64,000 bases of DNA from Prochlorococcus sp. AG-347-J14 (GTDB lineage: Bacteria; Cyanobacteriota; Cyanobacteriia; PCC-6307; Cyanobiaceae). How positions within the stretch are numbered: position 1 is the first letter of the stretch; the number at the start of each line of letters is the position of its first letter. Of the stretch, positions 31,753 to 40,905 are shown piece after piece. The notes beneath the pieces are model-generated. The model searched no databases. It saw only the letters and a list, made by a program, of their open reading frames with translations, and had not been told where the DNA came from. Position numbers and translations under genes: made by a program. The stretch lies in contig QCBU01000003.1 of assembly GCA_003281505.1 (NCBI GenBank), positions 62,001 to 126,000 of the forward strand, given 5' to 3'.

Positions 31753-32036
31753 ATACTAATCATCAATAAAAAAAGACTGAATAATGAACTTCTATAAGAT
31801 TAAGATCCAAATTCTTTAATACCTCTCAATTTTAAATAAGAACTAAAAAATTACCCATGATTGACGAAGGAGTATATTCAAACATTTTTATATTTAAGCT
31901 TTCTTTATTAGCTAGAAAAATGTTACATAGGAAAATAATAATCAGTCAAATATGTTCAATGGCAAGTACATCTTTAAAGGTATAGGGCAATAATTCGATT
32001 TTGTTATAAAGTTTAAATTGATAATAAATAAAAATT
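31753..32036. other. Non-coding gap between divergent tlyA and purB
   Basis: A 284-bp gap carrying the promoters of both neighbours. I see no convincing gene or strong hairpin. A 42-codon frame from ATG 31857 to TAG 31985 exists, but its amino-acid make-up (KLSLLARKMLHRKIIISQ) looks random. A small RNA cannot be ruled out. Confidence 0.4.
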
Positions 32037-33332
32037 GTGATCGAGCGTTACACATTACCCGAAATGGGGAAAATCTGGACTGAAAGCGCAAAATTCCAGA
32101 GTTGGCTTAAGGTCGAAATAGCTGCATGTGAAGCAAATTTTTCCCTCGGGAAAATCCCTGAGAAGGCAATAAATGAGATACGTTCAAATGCAAATTTTGA
32201 TGAATCTAGAATTACAGAAATTGAGAAAGAAGTTAAACATGATGTCATAGCATTTCTTACAAGCGTTAATGAATTCGTAGGAGATTCAGGAAGATACATA
32301 CATGTTGGCATGACCAGTAGTGATGTACTTGATACTGGCTTATCTCTTCAGTTAGTAGATTCTTGCGAATTGTTATTAGGAGAAATTGAAAACCTTGAAA
32401 ATGAGGTCAGATTATTAGCAAGGAAGCATAAAAATACATTAATGATTGGTAGATCTCATGCAATTCATGGGGAGCCAATTTCCTTCGGTTTTAAACTTGC
32501 TGGATGGTTAGCAGAAATAATAAGGAACAAAAAAAGATTGTTAACTCTGAAAAATTCTGTAGCAATTGGACAAATAAGTGGTGCAATGGGAACTTACGCT
32601 AATACAAATCCTGAAGTGGAACAAATAACTTGTGATTTACTCGGCTTAAAACCTGATACAGCAAGTACGCAGGTTATATCGAGAGACAGACATGCAGAAT
32701 ATGTGCAAACTATTGCACTAGTTGGCGCTTCTTTAGATAGATTCGCAACTGAAATAAGAAATTTACAAAGAACTGATGTTTTAGAAGTTGAGGAGGGCTT
32801 TACGAAGGGGCAAAAAGGAAGTTCTGCCATGCCTCACAAGAGAAATCCTATTCGAAGTGAAAGAGTAAGTGGTTTAGCAAGAATTTTGAGGAGTTACGTT
32901 TTAACAGCACTTGAAAATGTTCCACTTTGGCACGAAAGAGATATAAGCCATAGTTCAAATGAACGTATCATGCTACCTGACGTATCAATCTGCTTGCATT
33001 TTATGCTCAGGGAAATGCAAGATATAGTGAGTAATTTAGAAGTTTATCCAAAAAATATGTTCAAAAATTTAAATATATATGGTGGTGTAATCTTTAGTCA
33101 GAAAGTTTTACTTTTGCTTGTAGAGAAGGGCTTATCTAGAGAAAAAGCTTATAGCTTAGTACAAAAAAATGCCCATCAGGCCTGGAATACTCAGAATGGG
33201 AATTTCAAACAAAATATAGAGAGAGATAATGAAATTATGGATTTTATTGATCAAAGTGACTTAGAAGAATGTTTTAATCCTTCAATTCATCTTAATAATT
33301 TAAGTGTAATATGGGAGAAGTTAGGTATCTAG
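32037..33332 (+). CDS. purB: Adenylosuccinate lyase
   Basis: Cleaves SAICAR and adenylosuccinate, with fumarate released, in purine synthesis. The start is GTG 32037 (MIERYTLPEMGKIW in the protein), the usual opening for the group. Conserved: HVGMTSSDVLDTGLSLQ, MIGRSHAIHGEPISFG with the acid/base His, and the flexible signature loop KGQKGSSAMPHKRNPIRSE near 260-280. The fumC gene, in the same superfamily and also tied to fumarate, follows 48 nt later. Confidence 0.96.
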   Translation: MIERYTLPEMGKIWTESAKFQSWLKVEIAACEANFSLGKIPEKAINEIRSNANFDESRITEIEKEVKHDVIAFLTSVNEFVGDSGRYIHVGMTSSDVLDTGLSLQLVDSCELLLGEIENLENEVRLLARKHKNTLMIGRSHAIHGEPISFGFKLAGWLAEIIRNKKRLLTLKNSVAIGQISGAMGTYANTNPEVEQITCDLLGLKPDTASTQVISRDRHAEYVQTIALVGASLDRFATEIRNLQRTDVLEVEEGFTKGQKGSSAMPHKRNPIRSERVSGLARILRSYVLTALENVPLWHERDISHSSNERIMLPDVSICLHFMLREMQDIVSNLEVYPKNMFKNLNIYGGVIFSQKVLLLLVEKGLSREKAYSLVQKNAHQAWNTQNGNFKQNIERDNEIMDFIDQSDLEECFNPSIHLNNLSVIWEKLGI

Positions 33333-33380
33333 GATTACTGAAAACCTTATCTAAGTTAAACCAGTGTTTTCAGAAGAATA

Positions 33381-34766
33381 ATGACCAAAAACTTTAGGAT
33401 TGAAAAAGATAGTATGGGATCAATAGAGGTTCCCGTGGAAGCTTTGTGGGGTGCTCAAACACAAAGATCGATAATAAATTTTTCTATTGGAGAAGAATTA
33501 ATTCCAATTGAGTTAATTTATTCACTGACCCTCATAAAAAAAGCTGCTTCAATTGCGAATTTCAATTTAGGTTTAATAGATAAAAGGAAAAAAGATTTGA
33601 TTGTAGAGGCATGTACGGAAATACTTGATGGGCTTCACGATTCACAGTTTCCCTTAAAGGTTTGGCAAACAGGTAGTGGCACGCAAACAAATATGAATGT
33701 TAATGAGGTAATTTCAAATATTGCAGCTTTAAAAACTAATTCAGAGCTTGGTAGTCATCAACCAATTCATCCGAATGATGATGTAAATAAATCTCAGTCA
33801 ACTAATGACACTTTTCCTGCTGCTATTCAAATATCTGTTGTTAATGAAATAATCAAAAATTTAGTTCCAACGATCAGAGAACTTACTAAGGTCCTTGATA
33901 AAAAAAGTGAAGAATGGAAAGACCTTATAAAGATAGGAAGAACCCATTTTCAAGATGCAGTTCCCCTTACTTTTGGGCAAGAAATATCAGGATGGTCAGA
34001 GCAACTTAAAGATGCTGAGAATGCAATTATTATGAGTCTGAATGAATTGTATTTCTTACCTCTGGGAGGAACTGCTGTTGGTACAGGGATTAATTGTCCA
34101 AAAGGATTTTGCGAAGAGTCTATAAAATTAATTTCCGATGATACTAATCTAATTTTCTATAAATCAAAAAATAATTTTTCTATCATGGCCTCGCATGATC
34201 GTCTTGCTCAAGTAATGAGTCAGATAAAAATATTAGCAGGTGCATTATTTAAAATTTCAAATGATATAAAAATTCTATCTTCAGGTCCAAGATCAGGAAT
34301 ATATGAACTAATTATTCCTCAAAATGAACCTGGAAGTTCTATTATGCCGGGCAAAGTGAATCCAACTCAATGCGAAGCCTTATCAATGGTTTGTACTCAG
34401 ATAATGGGTCTTGAATATGCTGTCTCAATGGCAAATTCTAGCGGCACTTTACAGATGAATGAATATAAGCCTCTTATTGGATTTAATATTCTCACAAGTT
34501 TAAAATTACTTAAAAATGTAATAGAAAACTTTAGAATAAAATTAGTTGATGGGATGGAACCTAATCAAAAGAGAATAAAGTTAAATTTAGAAAATTCACT
34601 AATGTTGGTTACAGCCATAGTGCCAAAAGTTGGTTATGAAAAAGCAGCTGAAATTGCAAACCTTGCCTTCAAAGAATCATTAAATTTAAAAGAGGCAACA
34701 ATTAAATTAGGTTATTTAAACGAAGATGAATTTGATAAAGCAATGAATATCAATTCAATGATTTGA
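33381..34766 (+). CDS. fumC: Fumarase C (class II)
   Basis: Hydrates fumarate to malate without an Fe-S cluster. Fingerprints: the opening RIEKDSMGSIEVPVEALWGAQTQRS, TGSGTQTNMNVNEVISN, HPNDDVNKSQSTNDTFP, GRTHFQDAVPLTFGQE and the signature GSSIMPGKVNPTQCEA near residues 315-330. Placed after purB, whose product fumarate it consumes. The stop is 10 bp from the convergent helicase stop. Confidence 0.97.
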   Translation: MTKNFRIEKDSMGSIEVPVEALWGAQTQRSIINFSIGEELIPIELIYSLTLIKKAASIANFNLGLIDKRKKDLIVEACTEILDGLHDSQFPLKVWQTGSGTQTNMNVNEVISNIAALKTNSELGSHQPIHPNDDVNKSQSTNDTFPAAIQISVVNEIIKNLVPTIRELTKVLDKKSEEWKDLIKIGRTHFQDAVPLTFGQEISGWSEQLKDAENAIIMSLNELYFLPLGGTAVGTGINCPKGFCEESIKLISDDTNLIFYKSKNNFSIMASHDRLAQVMSQIKILAGALFKISNDIKILSSGPRSGIYELIIPQNEPGSSIMPGKVNPTQCEALSMVCTQIMGLEYAVSMANSSGTLQMNEYKPLIGFNILTSLKLLKNVIENFRIKLVDGMEPNQKRIKLNLENSLMLVTAIVPKVGYEKAAEIANLAFKESLNLKEATIKLGYLNEDEFDKAMNINSMI

Positions 34767-34776
34767 TTAAAAAAAT

Positions 34777-37503
34777 TTAAAAATTATTGTCAATTCTTTT
34801 TGTTGCAGGATTAATATCTTCAGAGACTTTTATAAGATCATTAGATTCAGAAACAGGAAAACGATTAATAGCTTTTAATGCTAGCTTAGCTTTGCTTTTT
34901 AATTTATTACTAACACCAATACAGTATTGCACTTGAGAAAGGACATCAATTGATCTTCTAATAATCCTCACTACATCACCTTCGTCTAATGAAGTATTAA
35001 AAACCAAATCTTTCCATTTTTTTCCCCTTGCCCATTCAGAAATAATTCCAGTCAACTCTGTTTCTAAATAGATAGGAATTTCAATATGAAACTTATTTTG
35101 TTGAAAAGAGACTAATTTACTTAAACCATCTAATTCATTAAAAACATCTATTACCTTTAAAGAAGGCTTAAAATTACACCAAAGATTAGGCCTCCTTACA
35201 TCAACACATATAGCTTGAATAATTGCAGCTAACTCAGGAGGATCTAAATCGTCTAGATAACCACTAACTAAAACAAGACCAATCCATAATTCATTTTCAC
35301 TTCTTATTGCACCAACTGTTTGTCCAACTTCTGTCAATTCCAAATCATTTAAACAACCAAAATGATTCAAAATTTTAATCAAATTAGTAAAAGTTTTCCA
35401 GTTATGATTTTCTTTATCCTCAAGAAGTTTTTTTCTAATATTTATTTCTTGTTCAACATCAATAATTCTTTTTCTATATTTCTTTAATTTCTTGGAGTCT
35501 CCAAATCTGTGTGCAGGATGATCGGTAACTTTTTCTTCTAAATTATTAATTTGTTGCTTTTGTGCCAAAACTTCCGTTGTCAAATCATATTGTGGAGTTT
35601 GTAAATCATTTTTTTTAGAAACTTCTAAAATTCTATCCGCATAACACTGCGACATATCATCTCCCCTGAATACCTCTCCAGAAAAATACATTTTTGGCAC
35701 TTCAAGTCCTAAGACATCAATTGCACCCAGATCATTAAAAATACTTACTATGTAGGAGGGTTTTATAAGAATAAATAAATTATCAATTGTCAAACACAAT
35801 ATACTCTTAATTTTTTGGGATTCATATATTTTCTTACAGATTAATCCTGGAACAATTTTTCTTTTAATTTGGGGAGCTTTGATTGAAATTAAGCTTCCAT
35901 CTTTAATATATGGAAGTGCATTGGTTATCTCTTCTGATAATTTTTCTACTGATTGTTTTTCTAAAATTTTCAAGAGTCTTCTCTCCTCTTTAAGACGATT
36001 TTTTAACTTTTCGTATGCATCAAAATCTTTCCATGAAACGTTAGATGTAATTTTTTTTAACTCAATTAAATCCTTATCTAAATTTTCAAGAATTATATTC
36101 TCACCTGATGATTCACCTAAATATAAAAAACTACCAAAACTTCTTTTAATTAATTCTTTAGACTTCTCTAAAGAATAACTTTGTAAAAGATTAAGTACCA
36201 TTCCATAGCTTGGAGTGAATTGACTTTCTAAAGCATTTGGTTTGCTTATAGCCAGTGCACTTGCTTCTTTTGCACCTTCGAATCTTGTTTGTAATGTAAC
36301 AACATATCCCTGGGTATCTTTCCCTCTTCTTCCAGCTCTTCCTGCCATTTGCAAAAATTCACTGCTAAATAATAATCTATGACCATCTTCTGTCCTTTTT
36401 GATAAAGAAGAAATAACGGTTGTTCTTGCGGGCATATTTATCCCTGCAGCAAGAGTTTCAGTTGCAAAAACAACTTTTATTAAACCTTGCTGAAATAATT
36501 CCTCAACTAATTCTTTCCATGCAGGCAATAATCCAGCATGATGAGATGCAATACCGCGTTTTAATGCCTCGCATTGAGATTTATCTGTAATTGCTTCCTG
36601 ATTATTTTTAAGATAAACATCTAATTTTTGGGATATCATACTTGCTTCTGAGTAACTTACTAAAGTTAAATCTTTTATATTCTCAATAGCCTTATCACAT
36701 CCTCTTCTACTAAAAATAAAATAAATAGCTGGCAACATATTTCGTTCAGCTAGTTTCGAGATCACAAAGCCAATTGAGGGAGACTTTGGTTGCATTATCC
36801 TGCCCACTTTTCCTCTTATTTTCTGCCCTTTAGGAGCTCTCCAAATCTTGCAGTTTGGATGAATTCCATTACCTTTATTATTTAAAAGTGGATGGAGGCC
36901 TTTAACACTACAAAAAATAAAATCAAGTGGGACTGGTCTCTTATCACTATTAATTAGTACTGTGGGTCCGTGAACTTTTTCTATCCAATTTTGCAATTGA
37001 TCTGCATTGGCTATCGTTGCTGATAAAGCTATTATTTGAGTTCTAGTAGGGCAATGGATTATAGTTTCTTCCCAAACCGTACCTCTTTGGGGGTCATTCA
37101 TATAATGACATTCATCAAGAATTACAGATTCTAAATGTTCTAAAGGATCATCAAATTCATCAAATTCGCCATAAAGCATGTTCCTAAAAATCTCAGTCGT
37201 CATGACTAAGATTGGTGCTTCTCTATTTATGCTTATATCTCCAGTTAAAAGACCAACTTTATTCTGGCCATATTGATTGGAAAAATCTCTAAACTTTTGG
37301 TTTGATAGGGCCTTTAAAGGTGTTGTATAAAAAACTCTGCTGTCATGAGATAAGCCTCTATATATAGCAAATTCACCTATCAATGTTTTACCCGAACCTG
37401 TTGGTGCTGTTAAAACAACAGAATTTCCGCTATTAATAGCTCGTATTGCTTCTAATTGGAAATCATCTAGCGGAAAGGGAAAATATTCCTCTAAATTAAG
37501 CAA
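34777..37503 (-). CDS. Ski2/Mtr4-like RNA helicase with DSHCT domain
   Basis: Superfamily 2 helicase of 908 aa. Walker A is TAPTGSGKTLIGE (about 33-45), motif II DECH (near 130) with DECHYMNDPQRG, SAT in ALSATIANADQ, and the C-terminal QMAGRAGRRGKDTQG of motif VI near 386-400. The C-terminal third contains the DSHCT region. Relatives in cyanobacteria and chloroplasts (ISE2) take part in RNA processing; which RNA is targeted here is unknown. It is divergent from the biotin operon with 139 bp between. Confidence 0.92.
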   Translation of the reverse strand: MLNLEEYFPFPLDDFQLEAIRAINSGNSVVLTAPTGSGKTLIGEFAIYRGLSHDSRVFYTTPLKALSNQKFRDFSNQYGQNKVGLLTGDISINREAPILVMTTEIFRNMLYGEFDEFDDPLEHLESVILDECHYMNDPQRGTVWEETIIHCPTRTQIIALSATIANADQLQNWIEKVHGPTVLINSDKRPVPLDFIFCSVKGLHPLLNNKGNGIHPNCKIWRAPKGQKIRGKVGRIMQPKSPSIGFVISKLAERNMLPAIYFIFSRRGCDKAIENIKDLTLVSYSEASMISQKLDVYLKNNQEAITDKSQCEALKRGIASHHAGLLPAWKELVEELFQQGLIKVVFATETLAAGINMPARTTVISSLSKRTEDGHRLLFSSEFLQMAGRAGRRGKDTQGYVVTLQTRFEGAKEASALAISKPNALESQFTPSYGMVLNLLQSYSLEKSKELIKRSFGSFLYLGESSGENIILENLDKDLIELKKITSNVSWKDFDAYEKLKNRLKEERRLLKILEKQSVEKLSEEITNALPYIKDGSLISIKAPQIKRKIVPGLICKKIYESQKIKSILCLTIDNLFILIKPSYIVSIFNDLGAIDVLGLEVPKMYFSGEVFRGDDMSQCYADRILEVSKKNDLQTPQYDLTTEVLAQKQQINNLEEKVTDHPAHRFGDSKKLKKYRKRIIDVEQEINIRKKLLEDKENHNWKTFTNLIKILNHFGCLNDLELTEVGQTVGAIRSENELWIGLVLVSGYLDDLDPPELAAIIQAICVDVRRPNLWCNFKPSLKVIDVFNELDGLSKLVSFQQNKFHIEIPIYLETELTGIISEWARGKKWKDLVFNTSLDEGDVVRIIRRSIDVLSQVQYCIGVSNKLKSKAKLALKAINRFPVSESNDLIKVSEDINPATKRIDNNF

Positions 37504-37546
37504 TAATTGTGATTGAAGAGAGGATGAGTTAACTTCTTAATATATG

Positions 37547-37558
37547 ATCTATATAGAT
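37547..37558. promoter_or_regulatory. Palindrome in the bioF-helicase gap
   Basis: ATCTATATAGAT is a perfect 12-bp palindrome halfway through the divergent promoter region. A biotin-operon operator is possible. It does not match the BirA operator or the BioR box. In such AT-rich DNA, a chance palindrome of this length is quite plausible. Confidence 0.25.
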
Positions 37559-37642
37559 ATTAATAAACAAAAAATACCTTGCAAACTTTAATTGTAAATC
37601 TAAATCTTTTTAATTAAATCCACAATATTTTATTTTGCCAAA

Positions 37643-38782
37643 ATGAAAAAAGTAAAAATTCCAAAAAATAGAATCCGTAAATTAAAAACATTTTCTTTAG
37701 GTAAAAAATCCTTCGAACTTCTAAGTTTAAATTCACAAAATGAAAAACTTATAGACTTATGCAGTAATGATTATTTTGGATTAAGCAGGGACAAGGATTT
37801 AATAAAAGCTGCTTACGAAATAAGCTTATTAGAAGGCATTGGTTCAGGAAGCTCCAGGTTTATTACAGGTTCAAGACCAATACATAAATTATTAGAAACA
37901 GAACTTGCCAAGTGGCTTGATCAAGAGAAAGTATTACTTTTCCCAAGCGGATTTCAAGCAAATATAGCCGCTATCCAGGCTTTAGCAAACAGAAATAGTA
38001 TCGTAATAGCAGATAAATTGATCCATAACTCTTTATTGGTTGGAGTCAAAGCTGCTCAAGCAAAACTAGTTCGATTCTCACACAATAATTTAAAAGATTT
38101 AGAAGACAAAATTATTAAATCTAACCCCACAAAAAATTCGATTTTAGTTGTTGTTGAATCTCTTTATAGCATGGAGGGATCAATTGCTCCGCTTAAAGAA
38201 ATAACGGAAATTTGCAAAAAAAATAGTGTTCAATTATTAGTTGACGAAGCTCATGCAATTGGGATCTTGGGCCCTGAAGGCAGGGGTTTAAGTTTTAATT
38301 GTCGTTCAGATATAACTATGATTACTGGAACTTTTGGAAAAGCATTTGGAAGCGGTGGAGCTTTCATAGCTTCCAATTCAGAAATTGGAGAATATCTTAT
38401 CCAAACAAGTGGTGCATTTAGGTATACAACCGCACTTGCACCATGTTTGGCTGCTGGGGCACTAGAAGGTTTAAGGAAAATTTTAGAAAATAAAGAATGG
38501 GGTAATGATTTGTTATCTTCTGCGAATGAATGGAAAGATGCAATTATTAAAAATTTTAGTTTTCCAGTTCAGGGAGATTCTCACATTTTATCAATTATTG
38601 TTGGCCAAGAAGAGAAAGCAATTTATCTACAAAAATATCTCGAAGAAAATGGTTTTTTAGCAATTGCGATAAGACCTCCAACTGTTCCAGTGGGGCAATC
38701 AAGAATCAGAATAACAATACGAAGAAACTTAGATTTTAATCTGCTAAGTAATTTCATTGCAGTATTAAAAGATTTTAAATGA
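37643..38782 (+). CDS. bioF: 8-amino-7-oxononanoate synthase
   Basis: PLP enzyme joining pimeloyl-ACP and alanine, the first step of biotin ring assembly. Motifs: CSNDYFGLSRD, GSGSSRFITGSRPIHKLLE, LVDEAHAIGILGPEGRG with the PLP-binding Asp and His, and the Schiff-base Lys in TGTFGKAFGSGGAF near residue 233. First gene of a five-gene unit in which each gene overlaps or abuts the next. Confidence 0.96.
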   Translation: MKKVKIPKNRIRKLKTFSLGKKSFELLSLNSQNEKLIDLCSNDYFGLSRDKDLIKAAYEISLLEGIGSGSSRFITGSRPIHKLLETELAKWLDQEKVLLFPSGFQANIAAIQALANRNSIVIADKLIHNSLLVGVKAAQAKLVRFSHNNLKDLEDKIIKSNPTKNSILVVVESLYSMEGSIAPLKEITEICKKNSVQLLVDEAHAIGILGPEGRGLSFNCRSDITMITGTFGKAFGSGGAFIASNSEIGEYLIQTSGAFRYTTALAPCLAAGALEGLRKILENKEWGNDLLSSANEWKDAIIKNFSFPVQGDSHILSIIVGQEEKAIYLQKYLEENGFLAIAIRPPTVPVGQSRIRITIRRNLDFNLLSNFIAVLKDFK

Positions 38783-39483
38783 AACAAATTATTACTCAAC
38801 ATGGATGGGGACTAAATAAATATTTCTGGGATGATTATAAAGTTGATTTTTTAAATAATAATTGGCATTGGCAAGATAATGAAAGGGGCTATTTTTCGAC
38901 AAATAATTATCAAGCAAAATGGATTAAAAGCGAATCTAAAAAAGGAATCAGAATGACTTTATGCCATTCATTTGGTTTTCATTTAATGCCAAAAAAAATT
39001 TTAAAAGAAGCAACTCATATTGTTCTTATAAATTCTTTTAATAATTTTCTTCCATTAAGTAATAAGAGAAACTTTATTTTGAGGTCTCTAAAAAGAATGG
39101 AAACAAAAATCATAAAAGATGAACCTAAGGATATGTTGAAAGAATTTATATATAAGTCATTTATGCCAAATCATATGAATAATAGTTTTAAAAATATCTT
39201 TTATAAAAGTCTAGAGAGTTTAAATAAAACTCTTCTTTTAAGTGATTTAAAAGAACTTTACATTAATAGAGATTTTCCAGTATTTTTAAGAAAAGATTGC
39301 AAAATTATTTTTATAAAATCAGAAAATGATTTGATTCTTGACAACGAATCAAATAATAACTTTTTAAATTACTTAAATAAAACACTTGAAAGGAAGCCAA
39401 TCCTAATTAAATTAGCTCAACAAGGTCATTGCTTGAATAATTTAAATTTATACGAGATCTTACGAAATACACTTAACGATTGA
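38779..39483 (+). CDS. bioK: Pimeloyl-ACP methyl ester esterase, BioK type
   Basis: Alpha/beta-hydrolase that should remove the methyl ester made by BioC to release pimeloyl-ACP. It shows a nucleophile elbow at residues 62-66 (CHSFG, Ser64) in which the usual first glycine is Cys, a candidate acid Asp184 (SENDLIL) and a catalytic His217 (QQGHCLNN). Overall similarity to E. coli BioH is low. The position between bioF and bioC matches BioK, described as a non-homologous replacement of BioH in marine cyanobacteria. It overlaps bioF by 4 nt. Confidence 0.8.
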   Translation: MKQIITQHGWGLNKYFWDDYKVDFLNNNWHWQDNERGYFSTNNYQAKWIKSESKKGIRMTLCHSFGFHLMPKKILKEATHIVLINSFNNFLPLSNKRNFILRSLKRMETKIIKDEPKDMLKEFIYKSFMPNHMNNSFKNIFYKSLESLNKTLLLSDLKELYINRDFPVFLRKDCKIIFIKSENDLILDNESNNNFLNYLNKTLERKPILIKLAQQGHCLNNLNLYEILRNTLND

Positions 39484-39484
39484 A

Positions 39485-40243
39485 ATGGATAGTAAAAAGT
39501 GGAATGAGAAAATACAAAATAATTTCAATGATGCTGCATATCGGTATTTAGAACATTCAAATATTCAGAAATTTTTTGCAAAAAAGATTGTTCACCTAAT
39601 CAAAGAAATAAAACCCCAAAAAAAAGGTGAATGGATAGATCTAGGATCAGGGCCAGGACTATTAGCAGATGAAATAGAAAAAATTTCTTCCCAAAAAGTA
39701 TCCAGAATTGATTTCAGCAAGAAAATGCTTCTTGAGAATAAATTATATAGAAAAAAAATTTTATGGGATTTAAATAATGATTTACCTTCTGAAATAAATA
39801 ACTGTTCTCTATTAACATCTAACTTCTGCATACATTGGTTAAACAACCCAGAAAAGATAATAAAAAATTGGTTTAGCAAATTAACACCTGGAGGTTTTTT
39901 AATCATTTCATATCCGACAAAAGATTGTTTTCCTGAATGGAAAGATACTTATAAAAAAATTGATATTGAATATAGTGGTCTTAATTTCCTTTGCTCTAAA
40001 GAATTATTAAAAGATTTCAAATCAACTGAAATACATTATTCAAAACAGTTTAATTATCTTGAAAATTTTGAAGATGTATATAAACTTTTTAGAAGCATTA
40101 AAAATGTAGGAGCACAATCATCAAACTGTAAACGCAAAACAGTGAAAGAGTTAAAGGAAATTCAAAAGTTTTGGCCAAAGAATTACAATAATACTGTGAA
40201 CCTTTCATGGCAAATTGAGATTCAAATCATAAAGAAATTATGA
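39485..40243 (+). CDS. bioC: Malonyl-ACP O-methyltransferase
   Basis: SAM-dependent enzyme that caps malonyl-ACP to prime pimelate synthesis on the fatty acid machinery. Motif I reads IDLGSGPGLLADEI near residues 47-60, followed by the weak SCIHWLN-type post-motif (NFCIHWLNNPEKII) and the TPGGFLIISYP strand. Length 252 is normal. It starts 1 nt after bioK and overlaps bioD by 4 nt. Confidence 0.92.
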   Translation: MDSKKWNEKIQNNFNDAAYRYLEHSNIQKFFAKKIVHLIKEIKPQKKGEWIDLGSGPGLLADEIEKISSQKVSRIDFSKKMLLENKLYRKKILWDLNNDLPSEINNCSLLTSNFCIHWLNNPEKIIKNWFSKLTPGGFLIISYPTKDCFPEWKDTYKKIDIEYSGLNFLCSKELLKDFKSTEIHYSKQFNYLENFEDVYKLFRSIKNVGAQSSNCKRKTVKELKEIQKFWPKNYNNTVNLSWQIEIQIIKKL

Positions 40244-40905
40244 GAAGTCACAAAAATATCTTCAAATTTACAATTTGTGGAACAGATACTGATATTGGGA
40301 AAACTTTAATAAGCTCTTTTTTCGTTAAAGGATTAAGTTCCTTTTATTGGAAACCTATTCAAAGTGGGATTGAATCGCAAACTGATAGTCAAACTGTTGA
40401 AAAACTTGCACAAGTAAGTAAGGAGAAAATAATCAAAGAAGCTTATGTCTTTACAAAACCTCTATCTCCGCATTGGGCTGCTGAAATAGATCAAAAAGCT
40501 ATTAACTTTGACAAGTTGAGATTGCCAAAAGTGCAAGGCTCACTAATTATAGAAACTGCAGGTGGATTAATGGTTCCAATAACACGCAATTTTTTGCAAA
40601 TAGATCAAATAAAAGAATGGAATCTTCCGGTAATACTTGTATGTAAGAGCTCACTTGGCACTCTTAACCATACCCTGCTTAGTATTGAGGCCTTAAAACG
40701 AAGAAATATTGAGATTTTAGGTTTAGTAGTCAATGGCGAAAAACACCTAGATAATCCAAAAACTCTAGTTGATTTTAGTGGTGTTCCTTTAATTGCTGAA
40801 TTTCCTTACATCAAAAAAATGGACTCAAATAATTTAGATATACTATGGAAAGAACTAGACATCAAGAATAAGTTGATCTCACTATTAAACTCAAAAATAA
40901 GGTAA
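40240..40905 (+). CDS. bioD: Dethiobiotin synthetase
   Basis: Closes the ureido ring of dethiobiotin with CO2 and ATP. P-loop GTDTDIGKT at residues 14-22, KPIQSGIESQTDS with the substrate-binding Lys, IETAGGLMVPI and VNGE are all seen. Overlaps bioC by 4 nt; bioA starts on the next base after its stop. Confidence 0.94.
   Translation: MRSHKNIFKFTICGTDTDIGKTLISSFFVKGLSSFYWKPIQSGIESQTDSQTVEKLAQVSKEKIIKEAYVFTKPLSPHWAAEIDQKAINFDKLRLPKVQGSLIIETAGGLMVPITRNFLQIDQIKEWNLPVILVCKSSLGTLNHTLLSIEALKRRNIEILGLVVNGEKHLDNPKTLVDFSGVPLIAEFPYIKKMDSNNLDILWKELDIKNKLISLLNSKIR

Noticed and set aside
31857..31985. 42-codon frame between tlyA and purB
   Set aside because: Plain hydrophobic/basic composition without domain, no visible ribosome-binding site, and a free-standing place in a promoter region.
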